Part shown: one piece after another, positions 55,663 through 63,170 of the stretch
Layout of the letters: every line of letters starts with the position of its first letter
How positions within the stretch are numbered: position 1 is the stretch's first letter
Source: an uncultured Saccharospirillaceae bacterium
Lineage (GTDB): Bacteria > Pseudomonadota > Gammaproteobacteria > Pseudomonadales > Natronospirillaceae
Reading direction: 5' to 3'
DNA: 63,170 nt
Assembly: GCA_913063165.1 (NCBI GenBank)
Contig: CAJXZL010000008.1
Span: forward strand, 1-63,170
The notes under the pieces: generated by a model
Database searches by the model: none
What the model saw: only the letters and a program-made list of their open reading frames with translations
What the model was told of the DNA's origin: nothing
Program-made: the position numbers and the translations under genes

Positions 55663-56586
55663 ATGTTAAATTTTATTATTAGAAGACTGGGACTAGCTAT
55701 TCCCTCGTTATTGATTCTCATCATTATTTCTTTTGTTCTGATGCATTCTGCCCCAGGCGGCCCGTTTACCTCAGAAAAACCACTACCTCCAATAGTTCTT
55801 GCCAACATTGAAGCCAAATATGGCTTAGATAAGCCTCTACCCATTCAAATTGCCAACTATGTATGGGGCATTGTGACCGATTTCGACTTTGGTCCATCGT
55901 TCCGATACAAAGACCGTACGGTCAATGACATCATTGAAGTGGGATTCCCCGTGACGATTAAGTATGGCTTTTGGTCATTCTTATTCGCTGTGACGGTGGG
56001 TGTGTTCCTCGGTGTGGTCGCTGCATTGCGGCATAACACGTGGGCTGACTACACGGCAGTTGGTATCGCCATTGGCGGATCAGTGTTACCCAACTTTGTA
56101 ATGGCACCCCTCTTGGTGCTGTTGTTTACTGTAAAACTTGGCTGGCTACCAGGCGGTGGTTGGGAAGGCGGGCAAATACAATTCCTTATCCTTCCTGTGA
56201 TCGCACTGAGCACCAGTTACCTTGCCGGTATCGCACGTATCACACGCTCTTCGATGCTCGAAGTATTGCACTCTAACTTCATTCGAACAGCCAAAGCAAA
56301 AGGCCTACCTTCAAGTTACATCATTTGGCGCCATGCGTTAAAGCCTGCGATGCTGCCAATGCTGTCCTACTTAGGACCAGCCTTTGTTGGTATGGTGACC
56401 GGGTCGATGATTATTGACCAATATTTCAGCACGGGTGGTATCGGTCTGCACTTTGTTAACGGTGCATTAAACCGAGATTACTCAACCATTATGGGCATTA
56501 CCATTTTGGTCGGTACGCTTACCATCGTATTCAACATGCTGGTCGATATTATGTACGCTTGGATCGATCCAAAGATTCGCTACTAA
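55663..56586 (+). CDS. oppB: Oligopeptide importer permease OppB
   Basis: Permease of 307 residues with six helices. FIIRRLGLAIPSLLILIIISFVL at the N-terminus, the EAA loop FIRTAKAKGLPSSYIIWRHALKPA and the GSMIIDQYFSTGGIGLHFVNGALNRDYSTIMG end match OppB. The cognate OppC starts 21 bases later. Confidence 0.95.
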   Translation: MLNFIIRRLGLAIPSLLILIIISFVLMHSAPGGPFTSEKPLPPIVLANIEAKYGLDKPLPIQIANYVWGIVTDFDFGPSFRYKDRTVNDIIEVGFPVTIKYGFWSFLFAVTVGVFLGVVAALRHNTWADYTAVGIAIGGSVLPNFVMAPLLVLLFTVKLGWLPGGGWEGGQIQFLILPVIALSTSYLAGIARITRSSMLEVLHSNFIRTAKAKGLPSSYIIWRHALKPAMLPMLSYLGPAFVGMVTGSMIIDQYFSTGGIGLHFVNGALNRDYSTIMGITILVGTLTIVFNMLVDIMYAWIDPKIRY

Positions 56587-56607
56587 TAGCAAAGGGGAAA
56601 TAGTTGT

Positions 56608-57534
56608 ATGTTAGTAGATAACAAAAAAGTTCAAGAGTTGGCCGACAACATGGCCGCTGAAGAATTAACGGGTCGTTCGCTCCTGCAGGATGCACGGCAC
56701 CGTTTCTTTAAAAACAAGATGGCCGTAGTCAGCCTCATGATTTTGGTTTCTATCATCATTTTTGCTTTTGTCGGCCCGTATTTCGCTAAATGGTCATACG
56801 AAGAAATTGACTGGGCCACGATGGGTAATGTCGCCGAAATGGGTCGCCCTAGCATTGAATCGGGCCACTTCTTTGGCACTGACGACCTTGGTCGCGATCT
56901 ATACTCACGTGTTATTCAGGGTACCCAGATATCGCTAACCGTTGGCTTCGTTGGTTCATTGATTGCCGTATTCGTTGGCACCTTATATGGCGCAACAGCC
57001 GGCTATTTGGGCGGCACGGTTGATAACATCATGATGCGTACCGTTGACATTCTGATGGCGATTCCTTACATGTTCTTCTTAATCTTACTACTGGTGATGT
57101 TCGGACGATCCATTAGTTTGATTTTTGTGGGCATCGGATTGATTTCCTGGCTCGATATGTCTCGTATCGTGCGCGGACAAACCTTGTCTCTAAAGAACAA
57201 AGAATTTATTGAAGCGGCCGTCGCCAGTGGCGTTGCACCATTCAACATCATTCGCCGCCACATCGTTCCTAACGTCATGGGCATCGTGGTGGTATATGCC
57301 ACATTGCTCGTCCCTGGCATGATCATGACTGAATCCTTTATTTCGTTCTTGGGATTGGGTGTACAGGAACCACAAACGTCTTGGGGCGCTTTGATTAGTT
57401 CCGGTGCAGGTAGATTGCAGTACGGCACGTACTGGCAGCTATTTTTCCCATTATTTTTCTTTATCGCTACCTTGTTAAGCTTCTTCTTCATCGGAGATGG
57501 CTTGCGTGATGCGCTTGATCCTAAAGACCGCTAA
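56608..57534 (+). CDS. oppC: Oligopeptide importer permease OppC
   Basis: Permease of 308 residues with six helices, starting with the long cytosolic N-terminal helix usual in OppC (GRSLLQDARHRFFKNK). HFFGTDDLGRDLYSRVIQGTQISLTVG and the EAA loop FIEAAVASGVAPFNIIRRHIVPN are typical. AAGGGGA precedes the ATG. OppD follows after 15 bases. Confidence 0.95.
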   Translation: MLVDNKKVQELADNMAAEELTGRSLLQDARHRFFKNKMAVVSLMILVSIIIFAFVGPYFAKWSYEEIDWATMGNVAEMGRPSIESGHFFGTDDLGRDLYSRVIQGTQISLTVGFVGSLIAVFVGTLYGATAGYLGGTVDNIMMRTVDILMAIPYMFFLILLLVMFGRSISLIFVGIGLISWLDMSRIVRGQTLSLKNKEFIEAAVASGVAPFNIIRRHIVPNVMGIVVVYATLLVPGMIMTESFISFLGLGVQEPQTSWGALISSGAGRLQYGTYWQLFFPLFFFIATLLSFFFIGDGLRDALDPKDR

Positions 57535-57549
57535 GGGAGCACTGAATAA

Positions 57550-58518
57550 ATGAGTCTATTAGAAGTTAACAACCTTGGCGTCCAATTTGACACCCTAGAC
57601 GGCGTTGTAAATGCCGTAAACGGCCTGTCATTTACCCTAGATGCGGGCGAAACGCTCGGCATCGTAGGTGAGTCTGGATCAGGTAAAAGCCAAACGGTAT
57701 TCGCCTTGATGGGTTTATTGGCAGGTAACGGCCGCGCCACCGGTAGCATCAAGTACAAAGGTCAAGAAATTCTGAATTTGCCTGAAAACGAATTGAACAA
57801 AATTCGTGCAGAACAAATTTCGATGATTTTTCAAGACCCCATGACCTCTTTGAATCCCTACATCCGTGTCAGTGACCAGCTGATGGAAGTTTTGATTCAC
57901 CACAAGGGCATGTCCAAAAAAGACGCATTGGCTGAAAGTATTCGCATGCTAGACGCGGTGAAAATCCCTGAAGCCAAAGCCCGCGTTAATATGTTCCCAC
58001 ATGAATTCTCTGGCGGTATGCGCCAGCGTGTCATGATTGCAATGGCGTTATTGTGCAGCCCAAAACTGCTTATTGCTGACGAACCTACTACTGCCCTAGA
58101 CGTTACCGTTCAGGCGCAAATCATGGCGTTGCTTAATGATGTCCAAAAAGAATTTGGCACTGGCATCATCCTTATCACCCATGACCTGGGTGTTGTAGCG
58201 GGCAGCTGTGAAGACACGCTCGTCATGTACGGCGGCCGCGTGATGGAATATGGCAAAACCGATGACGTATATGCCAAGCCATCGCACCCCTATACAAAGG
58301 GCTTGTTGCACGCGATCCCACGCATCGACGACAAGGGTGACAAGTTATCGACGATTCCAGGCAATCCGCCCAATATGATGAAACTTCCCAAAGGATGTCC
58401 ATTCCAGCCACGTTGCTCCTTTGCAATTGCTAGCTGTGCAACTGACGTTCCTGATCTGAATAGTTTTGCTGATGGCCGCTTGCGTGCTTGCCACATCCCT
58501 GCGGAGAACCTGAAATGA
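57550..58518 (+). CDS. oppD: Oligopeptide importer ATPase OppD
   Basis: ATPase of 322 residues with GESGSGKSQ (Walker A), [15 protein letters not shown] (signature), [17 protein letters not shown] (Walker B), and the C-terminal oligo_HPY zinc-like domain with cysteines [15 protein letters not shown]. Its stop overlaps the oppF start by ATGA. Confidence 0.95.
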   Translation: MSLLEVNNLGVQFDTLDGVVNAVNGLSFTLDAGETLGIVGESGSGKSQTVFALMGLLAGNGRATGSIKYKGQEILNLPENELNKIRAEQISMIFQDPMTSLNPYIRVSDQLMEVLIHHKGMSKKDALAESIRMLDAVKIPEAKARVNMFPHEFSGGMRQRVMIAMALLCSPKLLIADEPTTALDVTVQAQIMALLNDVQKEFGTGIILITHDLGVVAGSCEDTLVMYGGRVMEYGKTDDVYAKPSHPYTKGLLHAIPRIDDKGDKLSTIPGNPPNMMKLPKGCPFQPRCSFAIASCATDVPDLNSFADGRLRACHIPAENLK

Positions 58519-59510
58519 GCGCCGATAAAAAGATTCTATTGTCCGTAAAGGACTTAAAAGTCCAGTTCAGCATCAAACCACAGGGCGCATTGCCTTGGAC
58601 AAAACCACTCGCATTGAAGGCCGTCGATGGTGTGAGCTTCGATCTGTACGAAGGTGAAACCCTGGGCATTGTGGGCGAATCAGGCTGTGGAAAGTCGACC
58701 CTAGCGCGCGCCATTATCCGCATGATCCCTTCGTCCGCTGGCCAAGTATTGTGGATGGGTAATGAAGACCTTCTGACCATGTCTAAGTCGGAATTGCAGG
58801 AAAAGCGCAAAGACATCCAGATGATATTCCAGGATCCATTGGCGTCGCTAAACCCGCGTATGACTATTGGTCAAATTATTGCTGAGCCACTCAAGACGCA
58901 TTACCCTGAAACATCTAAGGAAGATGTCGTCGATCGCGTTAAAGCAGTCATGAAGAAAGTGGGCTTGTTAACCAACCAGATCAACCGCTATCCACATGAG
59001 TTTTCAGGTGGCCAGTGTCAGCGTATCGGTATTGCCCGCGCCCTGATTCTAGAGCCAAAATTGATTATTTGTGACGAGCCAGTATCGGCACTCGACGTGT
59101 CAATTCAGGCGCAGGTTATCAACTTGCTGGTTGATTTGCAGAAAGAAATGGGTCTGTCATTGGTGTTTATTGCACACGACTTGAGTGTGGTACGCCATAT
59201 CAGCACCCGTATTATGGTGCTGTATCTCGGTAATGTGGCAGAAGTCTCGGTCGCCAATGACCTCTATGACAATCCACGTCACCCTTATACCCAAGCATTA
59301 ATCTCTGCAGTTCCGATTCCAGATCCGGTTAAAGAGCGTGCAAAGAAAGTTATCTTGCTCGAAGGCGACATGCCGTCACCTATCAATCCACCATCAGGCT
59401 GCGTGTTTAGAACCCGTTGTCCGTTGGCCGATGACCTGTGTGCGATAGAAAAGCCTACATTAAAGAGCAATGAAGGCGGCCACTGGGTGTCTTGCCACCA
59501 CGCCAAATAA
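58515..59510 (+). CDS. oppF: Oligopeptide importer ATPase OppF
   Basis: ATPase of 331 residues, the OppD partner. It has [24 protein letters not shown] and [18 protein letters not shown], plus the oligo_HPY end [15 protein letters not shown]. The ATG at 58515 is used; a frame that starts nine codons upstream is a read-through of oppD. Asymmetric ATPase pairs OppD/OppF are usual for this importer. A terminator follows 29 bases after. Confidence 0.95.
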   Translation: MSADKKILLSVKDLKVQFSIKPQGALPWTKPLALKAVDGVSFDLYEGETLGIVGESGCGKSTLARAIIRMIPSSAGQVLWMGNEDLLTMSKSELQEKRKDIQMIFQDPLASLNPRMTIGQIIAEPLKTHYPETSKEDVVDRVKAVMKKVGLLTNQINRYPHEFSGGQCQRIGIARALILEPKLIICDEPVSALDVSIQAQVINLLVDLQKEMGLSLVFIAHDLSVVRHISTRIMVLYLGNVAEVSVANDLYDNPRHPYTQALISAVPIPDPVKERAKKVILLEGDMPSPINPPSGCVFRTRCPLADDLCAIEKPTLKSNEGGHWVSCHHAK

Positions 59511-59538
59511 ACACAGGCAACGAATGCACTGTGTGTAT

Positions 59539-59566
59539 AAGAGCCCTTTTTAGGGCTCTTGTTGTT
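59539..59566 (+). terminator. Terminator after oppF
   Basis: AAGAGCCC-ttttta-GGGCTCTT, an 8-bp perfect stem, followed by TTGTTT. It closes the opp operon. Confidence 0.85.
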
Positions 59567-59662
59567 TCTGCACCACGGTCTTTCAGATTTACCACTGTTT
59601 CATTCCCACCCGAATTGGGTACACTAACAGCCTATCGCACCGGACATTTATCGGAGTAAGGC

Positions 59663-61507
59663 ATGCCCCAATATCGCTCAAAAACATCTACCGCTGGACG
59701 CAACCAGGCTGGTGCACGCGCATTGTGGCGCGCCACTGGCATGAAAGACGATGACTTTCAAAAACCCATCATCGCGGTGGTCAATTCATTTACCCAATTT
59801 GTGCCCGGGCACGTGCACCTTAAAGACATGGGCCAACTGGTTGCACGTGAGATTGAAAAAGCGGGTGGCGTTGCCAAAGAGTTCAATACCATTGCCATCG
59901 ACGATGGAATCGCCATGGGTCACGACGGCATGCTCTACAGCCTACCAAGCCGCGACCTGATTGCAGACTCTGTGGAATACATGGTCAACGGACACACAGC
60001 CGACGCGATGGTCTGTATTAGTAACTGCGATAAGATCACACCGGGGATGCTAATGGCTGCTATGCGCCTCAATATCCCAGCAATATTTGTTTCCGGTGGT
60101 CCCATGGAAGCTGGCAAGACCAAATTGGCCAACCATGGCTTAGACTTAGTTGACGCTATGGTTATTGCTGCAGACAGCAGTGTTGACGATGAAACCGTTG
60201 CGGAATATGAACGGTCGGCCTGCCCTACCTGTGGCTCCTGCTCTGGCATGTTTACCGCCAACTCCATGAACTGTTTGGCCGAAGCCATTGGCCTCGCCTT
60301 GCCGGGTAACGGCTCTATGTTGGCAACGCACGCAGATCGAAAAGCCCTATTTGAGCGCGCAGGGCACGAAATTGTTGCACTGACCAAACGCTATTATGAG
60401 CAGGACGATGAGAGCGCTTTACCCCGATCAATTGTTACCTTTGAAGCCTTTGAAAACGCGATGACCCTAGATATCGCTATGGGTGGCTCGACCAACACCA
60501 TCTTGCACTTATTGGCTATCGCCCAGGAAGCGGGCGTAGATTACAACCTCTCTCACATGGATGCGCTATCTCGAAAGGTTCCGCAGCTATGTAAGGTTGC
60601 ACCCAATATTCAAAAATACCACATGGAAGATGTCCACCGTGCTGGCGGTATATTCGCCTTGCTGGGTGAATTGGACCGCGCGGGCCTGTTACACAGCCAT
60701 TTGCCAACCGTACATAGCACCACGATGAAAGAGGCGATTGAGCAATGGGACATCATGGTAACCAAGGACCCTGCAGTCTTGTCGTTTTACAGTGCTGGCC
60801 CTGCCGGTATACCGACCCAAACTGCCTTTAGCCAAGCGACCCGCTGGCCAACGCTTGACCGTGACCGCAATGGCGGCTGTATCCGCGCGGCTTCTGCTGC
60901 CTACTCCGCTGAAGGTGGATTGGCCGTGCTGAGAGGCAATCTTGCCCTAGATGGCTGTGTGGTGAAGACCGCCGGTGTCGACGAAGATTCGTTTCACTTT
61001 GAAGGTCGGGCGCGAGTATTCGAAAGCCAAGACGCTGCAGTAACGGCCATTTTGGCCGACCAAATAGTTGCTGGCGATGTGGTTGTCATTCGATACGAAG
61101 GCCCGCGTGGTGGTCCAGGCATGCAAGAAATGCTGTACCCCACCAGTTATTTAAAATCGAAAGGACTGGGTAAGGCCTGTGCCTTGCTGACCGACGGGCG
61201 TTTCTCTGGCGGCACCAGTGGCCTATCCATTGGTCATGCCTCTCCTGAAGCAGCTTCTGGAGGCAACATAGGCCTTGTAGAAGAAGGCGACATGATTGTC
61301 ATTAGCATTCCTGAACGCCGCGTAGACTTGGCCGTATCCGACGAGACACTGGCCGCAAGACGCAAAGCCATGGAGGCACGTCCACAGCCTTGGAAACCGA
61401 CCTCCGTACGGCCACGCAAAGTCACCACGGCGCTGAAAGCCTATGCTTTGCTGGCTACCAGTGCAGACAAGGGCGCAGTACGTGATATCACCCTGTTGGG
61501 TGACTAA
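59663..61507 (+). CDS. ilvD: Dihydroxy-acid dehydratase
   Basis: IlvD of 614 residues, dehydrating 2,3-dihydroxy acids to 2-keto acids in isoleucine, valine and pantothenate synthesis. Iron-sulfur ligands are in [10 protein letters not shown] and [19 protein letters not shown]; the last conserved stretch is [22 protein letters not shown] with the catalytic Ser. [20 protein letters not shown] lies between. Length equals the E. coli enzyme. It stands alone with its own promoter after the opp terminator. Confidence 0.97.
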   Translation: MPQYRSKTSTAGRNQAGARALWRATGMKDDDFQKPIIAVVNSFTQFVPGHVHLKDMGQLVAREIEKAGGVAKEFNTIAIDDGIAMGHDGMLYSLPSRDLIADSVEYMVNGHTADAMVCISNCDKITPGMLMAAMRLNIPAIFVSGGPMEAGKTKLANHGLDLVDAMVIAADSSVDDETVAEYERSACPTCGSCSGMFTANSMNCLAEAIGLALPGNGSMLATHADRKALFERAGHEIVALTKRYYEQDDESALPRSIVTFEAFENAMTLDIAMGGSTNTILHLLAIAQEAGVDYNLSHMDALSRKVPQLCKVAPNIQKYHMEDVHRAGGIFALLGELDRAGLLHSHLPTVHSTTMKEAIEQWDIMVTKDPAVLSFYSAGPAGIPTQTAFSQATRWPTLDRDRNGGCIRAASAAYSAEGGLAVLRGNLALDGCVVKTAGVDEDSFHFEGRARVFESQDAAVTAILADQIVAGDVVVIRYEGPRGGPGMQEMLYPTSYLKSKGLGKACALLTDGRFSGGTSGLSIGHASPEAASGGNIGLVEEGDMIVISIPERRVDLAVSDETLAARRKAMEARPQPWKPTSVRPRKVTTALKAYALLATSADKGAVRDITLLGD

Positions 61508-61518
61508 TCAGCACCCCT

Positions 61519-61560
61519 AGATACCGAGCAACAGCCGTTGTTCGGTATCTCCCCCTTTTT
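61519..61560 (+). terminator. Terminator after ilvD
   Basis: AGATACCGA and TCGGTATCT pair over 9 bp, with an inner AACA/TGTT step, followed by CCCCCTTTTT. It lies 12 bases after the stop. Confidence 0.82.
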
Positions 61561-61586
61561 CGGCTTTGCCTATAGGCACTCAGCAT

Positions 61587-62654
61587 ATGACATCCACTCA
61601 GCGCTCTAGCTCCCAGTCGTTTAGTACCCTGCTGCTGCATTGGTGGGATACACATGGGCGTAAAGACTTGCCGTGGCAGCAGAACCCGACACCCTATCGT
61701 GTGTGGATTTCTGAAATCATGCTGCAACAAACTCAGGTCACCACCGTCATACCCTATTACGAACGCTTCATGAACAGTTTCCCCACCCTGCAGGCCCTTG
61801 CGGAAGCACCCATTGACCAAGTTTTGCATCATTGGACCGGCTTGGGCTATTACGCAAGAGCACGTAATATTGCCAAAACGGCGCAGGTCTGCAGGACACT
61901 TCATGCGGGTGTATTGCCCCAGAATGCAGAAGCCTTAGAGGCATTACCCGGTATAGGGCGGTCAACCGCAGCCGCAATATTGTCTTTGGCCTGTGGGCAA
62001 TCAGCCGCGATTTTAGATGGCAATGTGAAACGGGTATTGGCCAGAAGGTTTGGTGAAACCGAGTGGCCTGGAAAATTGGCCGCACAAAAACGCTTGTGGG
62101 AACTGAGCATTCAGCACACACCCAAGGCCCGATGCGCTGATTACAATCAAGCCATGATGGATTTTGGTGCCACCTTTTGTACCCGCTCCAAGCCGCAGTG
62201 CACCGCCTGTCCTTTTGTGTCCGATTGCGTTGCCTACACCCAGAATCTGGTGGCAACCATTCCAGGCAAAAAGCCCAAAAAAGCCGTGCCCACCTTTACC
62301 GTCGCAATGGCCATCATCCGCGATCAGCATCAAAATCTGTATTTAGAGCAACGCCCTAACGAGGGTATTTGGGGCAGCCTTTACAGCTTTCCAGAATACG
62401 CAGACCTCGCCACACTGCAGTCTACCTACAGCAACCTTCCAAAGAGCGCAGAGATTAAAACAAGCACAGTCGTGACCCATAAGTTTACCCACCGCACCCT
62501 ATTGATAACGCCAGTCTTTTTACAACTGGCTAACGATAGGCCTACAATAGATGCCATCAATGGCTATTGGGTCAAGCCGCACCACGCACTGAGTCAGTTG
62601 GGATTACCCGCACCCATCAAGCGCCTTATTCAATCATTACAGGACAACCCATGA
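61587..62654 (+). CDS. mutY: Adenine DNA glycosylase
   Basis: MutY of 355 residues, removing adenine paired with 8-oxoguanine. It has the helix-hairpin-helix/Gly-Pro-Asp region LPGIGRSTAAAILSLACGQSAAILDGNVKRVLAR, the catalytic ISEIMLQQTQVTTVIPYYERF (Glu), and the iron-sulfur ligands FCTRSKPQCTACPFVSDC (Cys-X6-Cys-X2-Cys-X5-Cys), and a C-terminal NUDIX-like 8-oxoG reader (from about 230). The ATG at 61587 is used; an upstream TTG (61566) is not favoured. Overlaps yggX by ATGA. Confidence 0.96.
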   Translation: MTSTQRSSSQSFSTLLLHWWDTHGRKDLPWQQNPTPYRVWISEIMLQQTQVTTVIPYYERFMNSFPTLQALAEAPIDQVLHHWTGLGYYARARNIAKTAQVCRTLHAGVLPQNAEALEALPGIGRSTAAAILSLACGQSAAILDGNVKRVLARRFGETEWPGKLAAQKRLWELSIQHTPKARCADYNQAMMDFGATFCTRSKPQCTACPFVSDCVAYTQNLVATIPGKKPKKAVPTFTVAMAIIRDQHQNLYLEQRPNEGIWGSLYSFPEYADLATLQSTYSNLPKSAEIKTSTVVTHKFTHRTLLITPVFLQLANDRPTIDAINGYWVKPHHALSQLGLPAPIKRLIQSLQDNP

Positions 62655-62920
62655 GAACCGTCACCTGCAGAAAATATAGCGAAGAATTACCTGGACTAAC
62701 CGCGGCCCCATTTCCGGGCCCCAAGGGTCAGGATATCTATGACCATGTGTCTGCCAAGGCATGGAAAGAATGGCAAGACCATCAAACACGTTTAATTAAT
62801 GAGAAGCACCTGAATCTGTTTGAACCAAAAACCCGCCAATATTTACAGGAGCAAATGACCCTGTTTTTGAGCGGCACGCAATTTGATGCGGTCGACGGCT
62901 ACGTTCCAGAGACTAAATAG
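62651..62920 (+). CDS. yggX: Fe(2+)-trafficking / oxidative protection protein YggX
   Basis: YggX of 89 residues, which protects iron-sulfur clusters against oxidation. TVTCRKYSEELPGL (single Cys) near the start, PPFPGPKG-type segment as APFPGPKGQDIYDHVSAKAWKEW, and LINEKHLNLFEPKTRQYLQEQM match the family. The ATG overlaps the mutY stop by ATGA, a widely conserved pairing. Its SD lies within mutY. Confidence 0.95.
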   Translation: MRTVTCRKYSEELPGLTAAPFPGPKGQDIYDHVSAKAWKEWQDHQTRLINEKHLNLFEPKTRQYLQEQMTLFLSGTQFDAVDGYVPETK

Positions 62921-62960
62921 AAGAAAGTTACAGAAAATCATACAGTTATGAAAAATTTAC

Positions 62961-62989
62961 TTGACGCGTCGACCTTAAATCCGTTTAAT
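62961..62989 (+). promoter_or_regulatory. Near-consensus sigma-70 promoter of tRNA-Phe
   Basis: TTGACG (62961-62966), 17 bases, TTTAAT (62984-62989). Five of six match at each box. The G+C-rich stretch just after (CGCCTCCG) is the kind of discriminator seen at stringently controlled stable-RNA promoters. Confidence 0.85.
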
Positions 62990-63034
62990 ACGCCTCCGTC
63001 AGCAAGACAAGTTAATACAACTGTTTAGCGACAT

Positions 63035-63110
<76 letters not shown>

Positions 63111-63120
63111 TTATTTTAAG

Positions 63121-63147
63121 AAGCCGCTCTTGTAGCGGCTTTTTTTA
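63121..63147 (+). terminator. Terminator of tRNA-Phe
   Basis: AAGCCGCT-cttgt-AGCGGCTT, then seven T, starting 11 bases after the tRNA. Confidence 0.92.
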
Positions 63148-63170
63148 TGTCTGCAGGAAACCCCCTCATC

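Overview
The window is an ordinary stretch of a gammaproteobacterial chromosome of about 50% G+C by eye. The evidence is the block rsmD / ftsY-ftsE-ftsX-rpoH, the pair algZ-algR beside argH, coaD-yfhL, mutY-yggX overlapping by ATGA, and Pseudomonas-type genes such as ubiK, gtsABCD-like glucose transport and coniferyl-aldehyde dehydrogenase. The mix suggests a marine or aquatic relative of Pseudomonadales/Oceanospirillales; genus cannot be fixed from this sequence. Gene density is high, both strands are used, and I see no transposase, integrase, prophage, CRISPR array, toxin-antitoxin pair or known defence system.

Layout. 0.1-7.8 kb: an ABC-F ATPase, a UshA-type nucleotidase lipoprotein, and a LysR regulator divergent from gabD-gabT (GABA catabolism). 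7.8-15.7 kb, all minus strand: a DUF523/DUF1722 protein and CPD photolyase, then a cobalamin riboswitch leading a BtuF-BtuC-BtuD-like B12 uptake operon; also a cupin protein and a MATE exporter. 15.8-22.8 kb: a glucose-type ABC importer (gtsA-B-C-D order on the minus strand) divergent from an OmpR-type two-component system, the shared 424-base gap carrying repeated GTTACA-like half-sites near both promoters. 22.9-28.6 kb: a DsbA-family thiol protein, a one-repeat GDT1 membrane protein, a Cache-GGDEF diguanylate cyclase, a P-II protein without amtB, ubiK with a coupled exported protein, and rlmJ. 28.6-36.8 kb: GNAT, PuuD-like amidotransferase, trmB, rpoH, ftsX-E-Y, rsmD and an aldehyde dehydrogenase.

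36.9-53.5 kb: coaD, yfhL, algR-algZ, argH, threonine aldolase, a hemerythrin protein, a nucleoside-recognition membrane protein, an AEC carrier, the 5-oxoprolinase genes pxpA-pxpB-pxpC, a short-chain dehydrogenase, argA, pyrF, msrA, a DHA2-type MFS exporter and a PilZ protein. 53.7-63.1 kb: an oligopeptide importer oppA-B-C-D-F, ilvD, mutY-yggX, and tRNA-Phe with a near-consensus promoter and terminator.

Common threads are nutrient uptake (B12, sugar, peptides), nitrogen and amino-acid metabolism (GABA, P-II, arginine, pyroglutamate, threonine, branched chain), and cyclic-di-GMP/surface signalling (GGDEF, PilZ, AlgZR). No wholly new system is obvious. The items most worth checking are the C-terminal domain fused to the B12 transporter ATPase, the GTTACA operator pattern, the ubiK-coupled exported glycine-rich protein, and several perfect inverted repeats in divergent intergenic regions.
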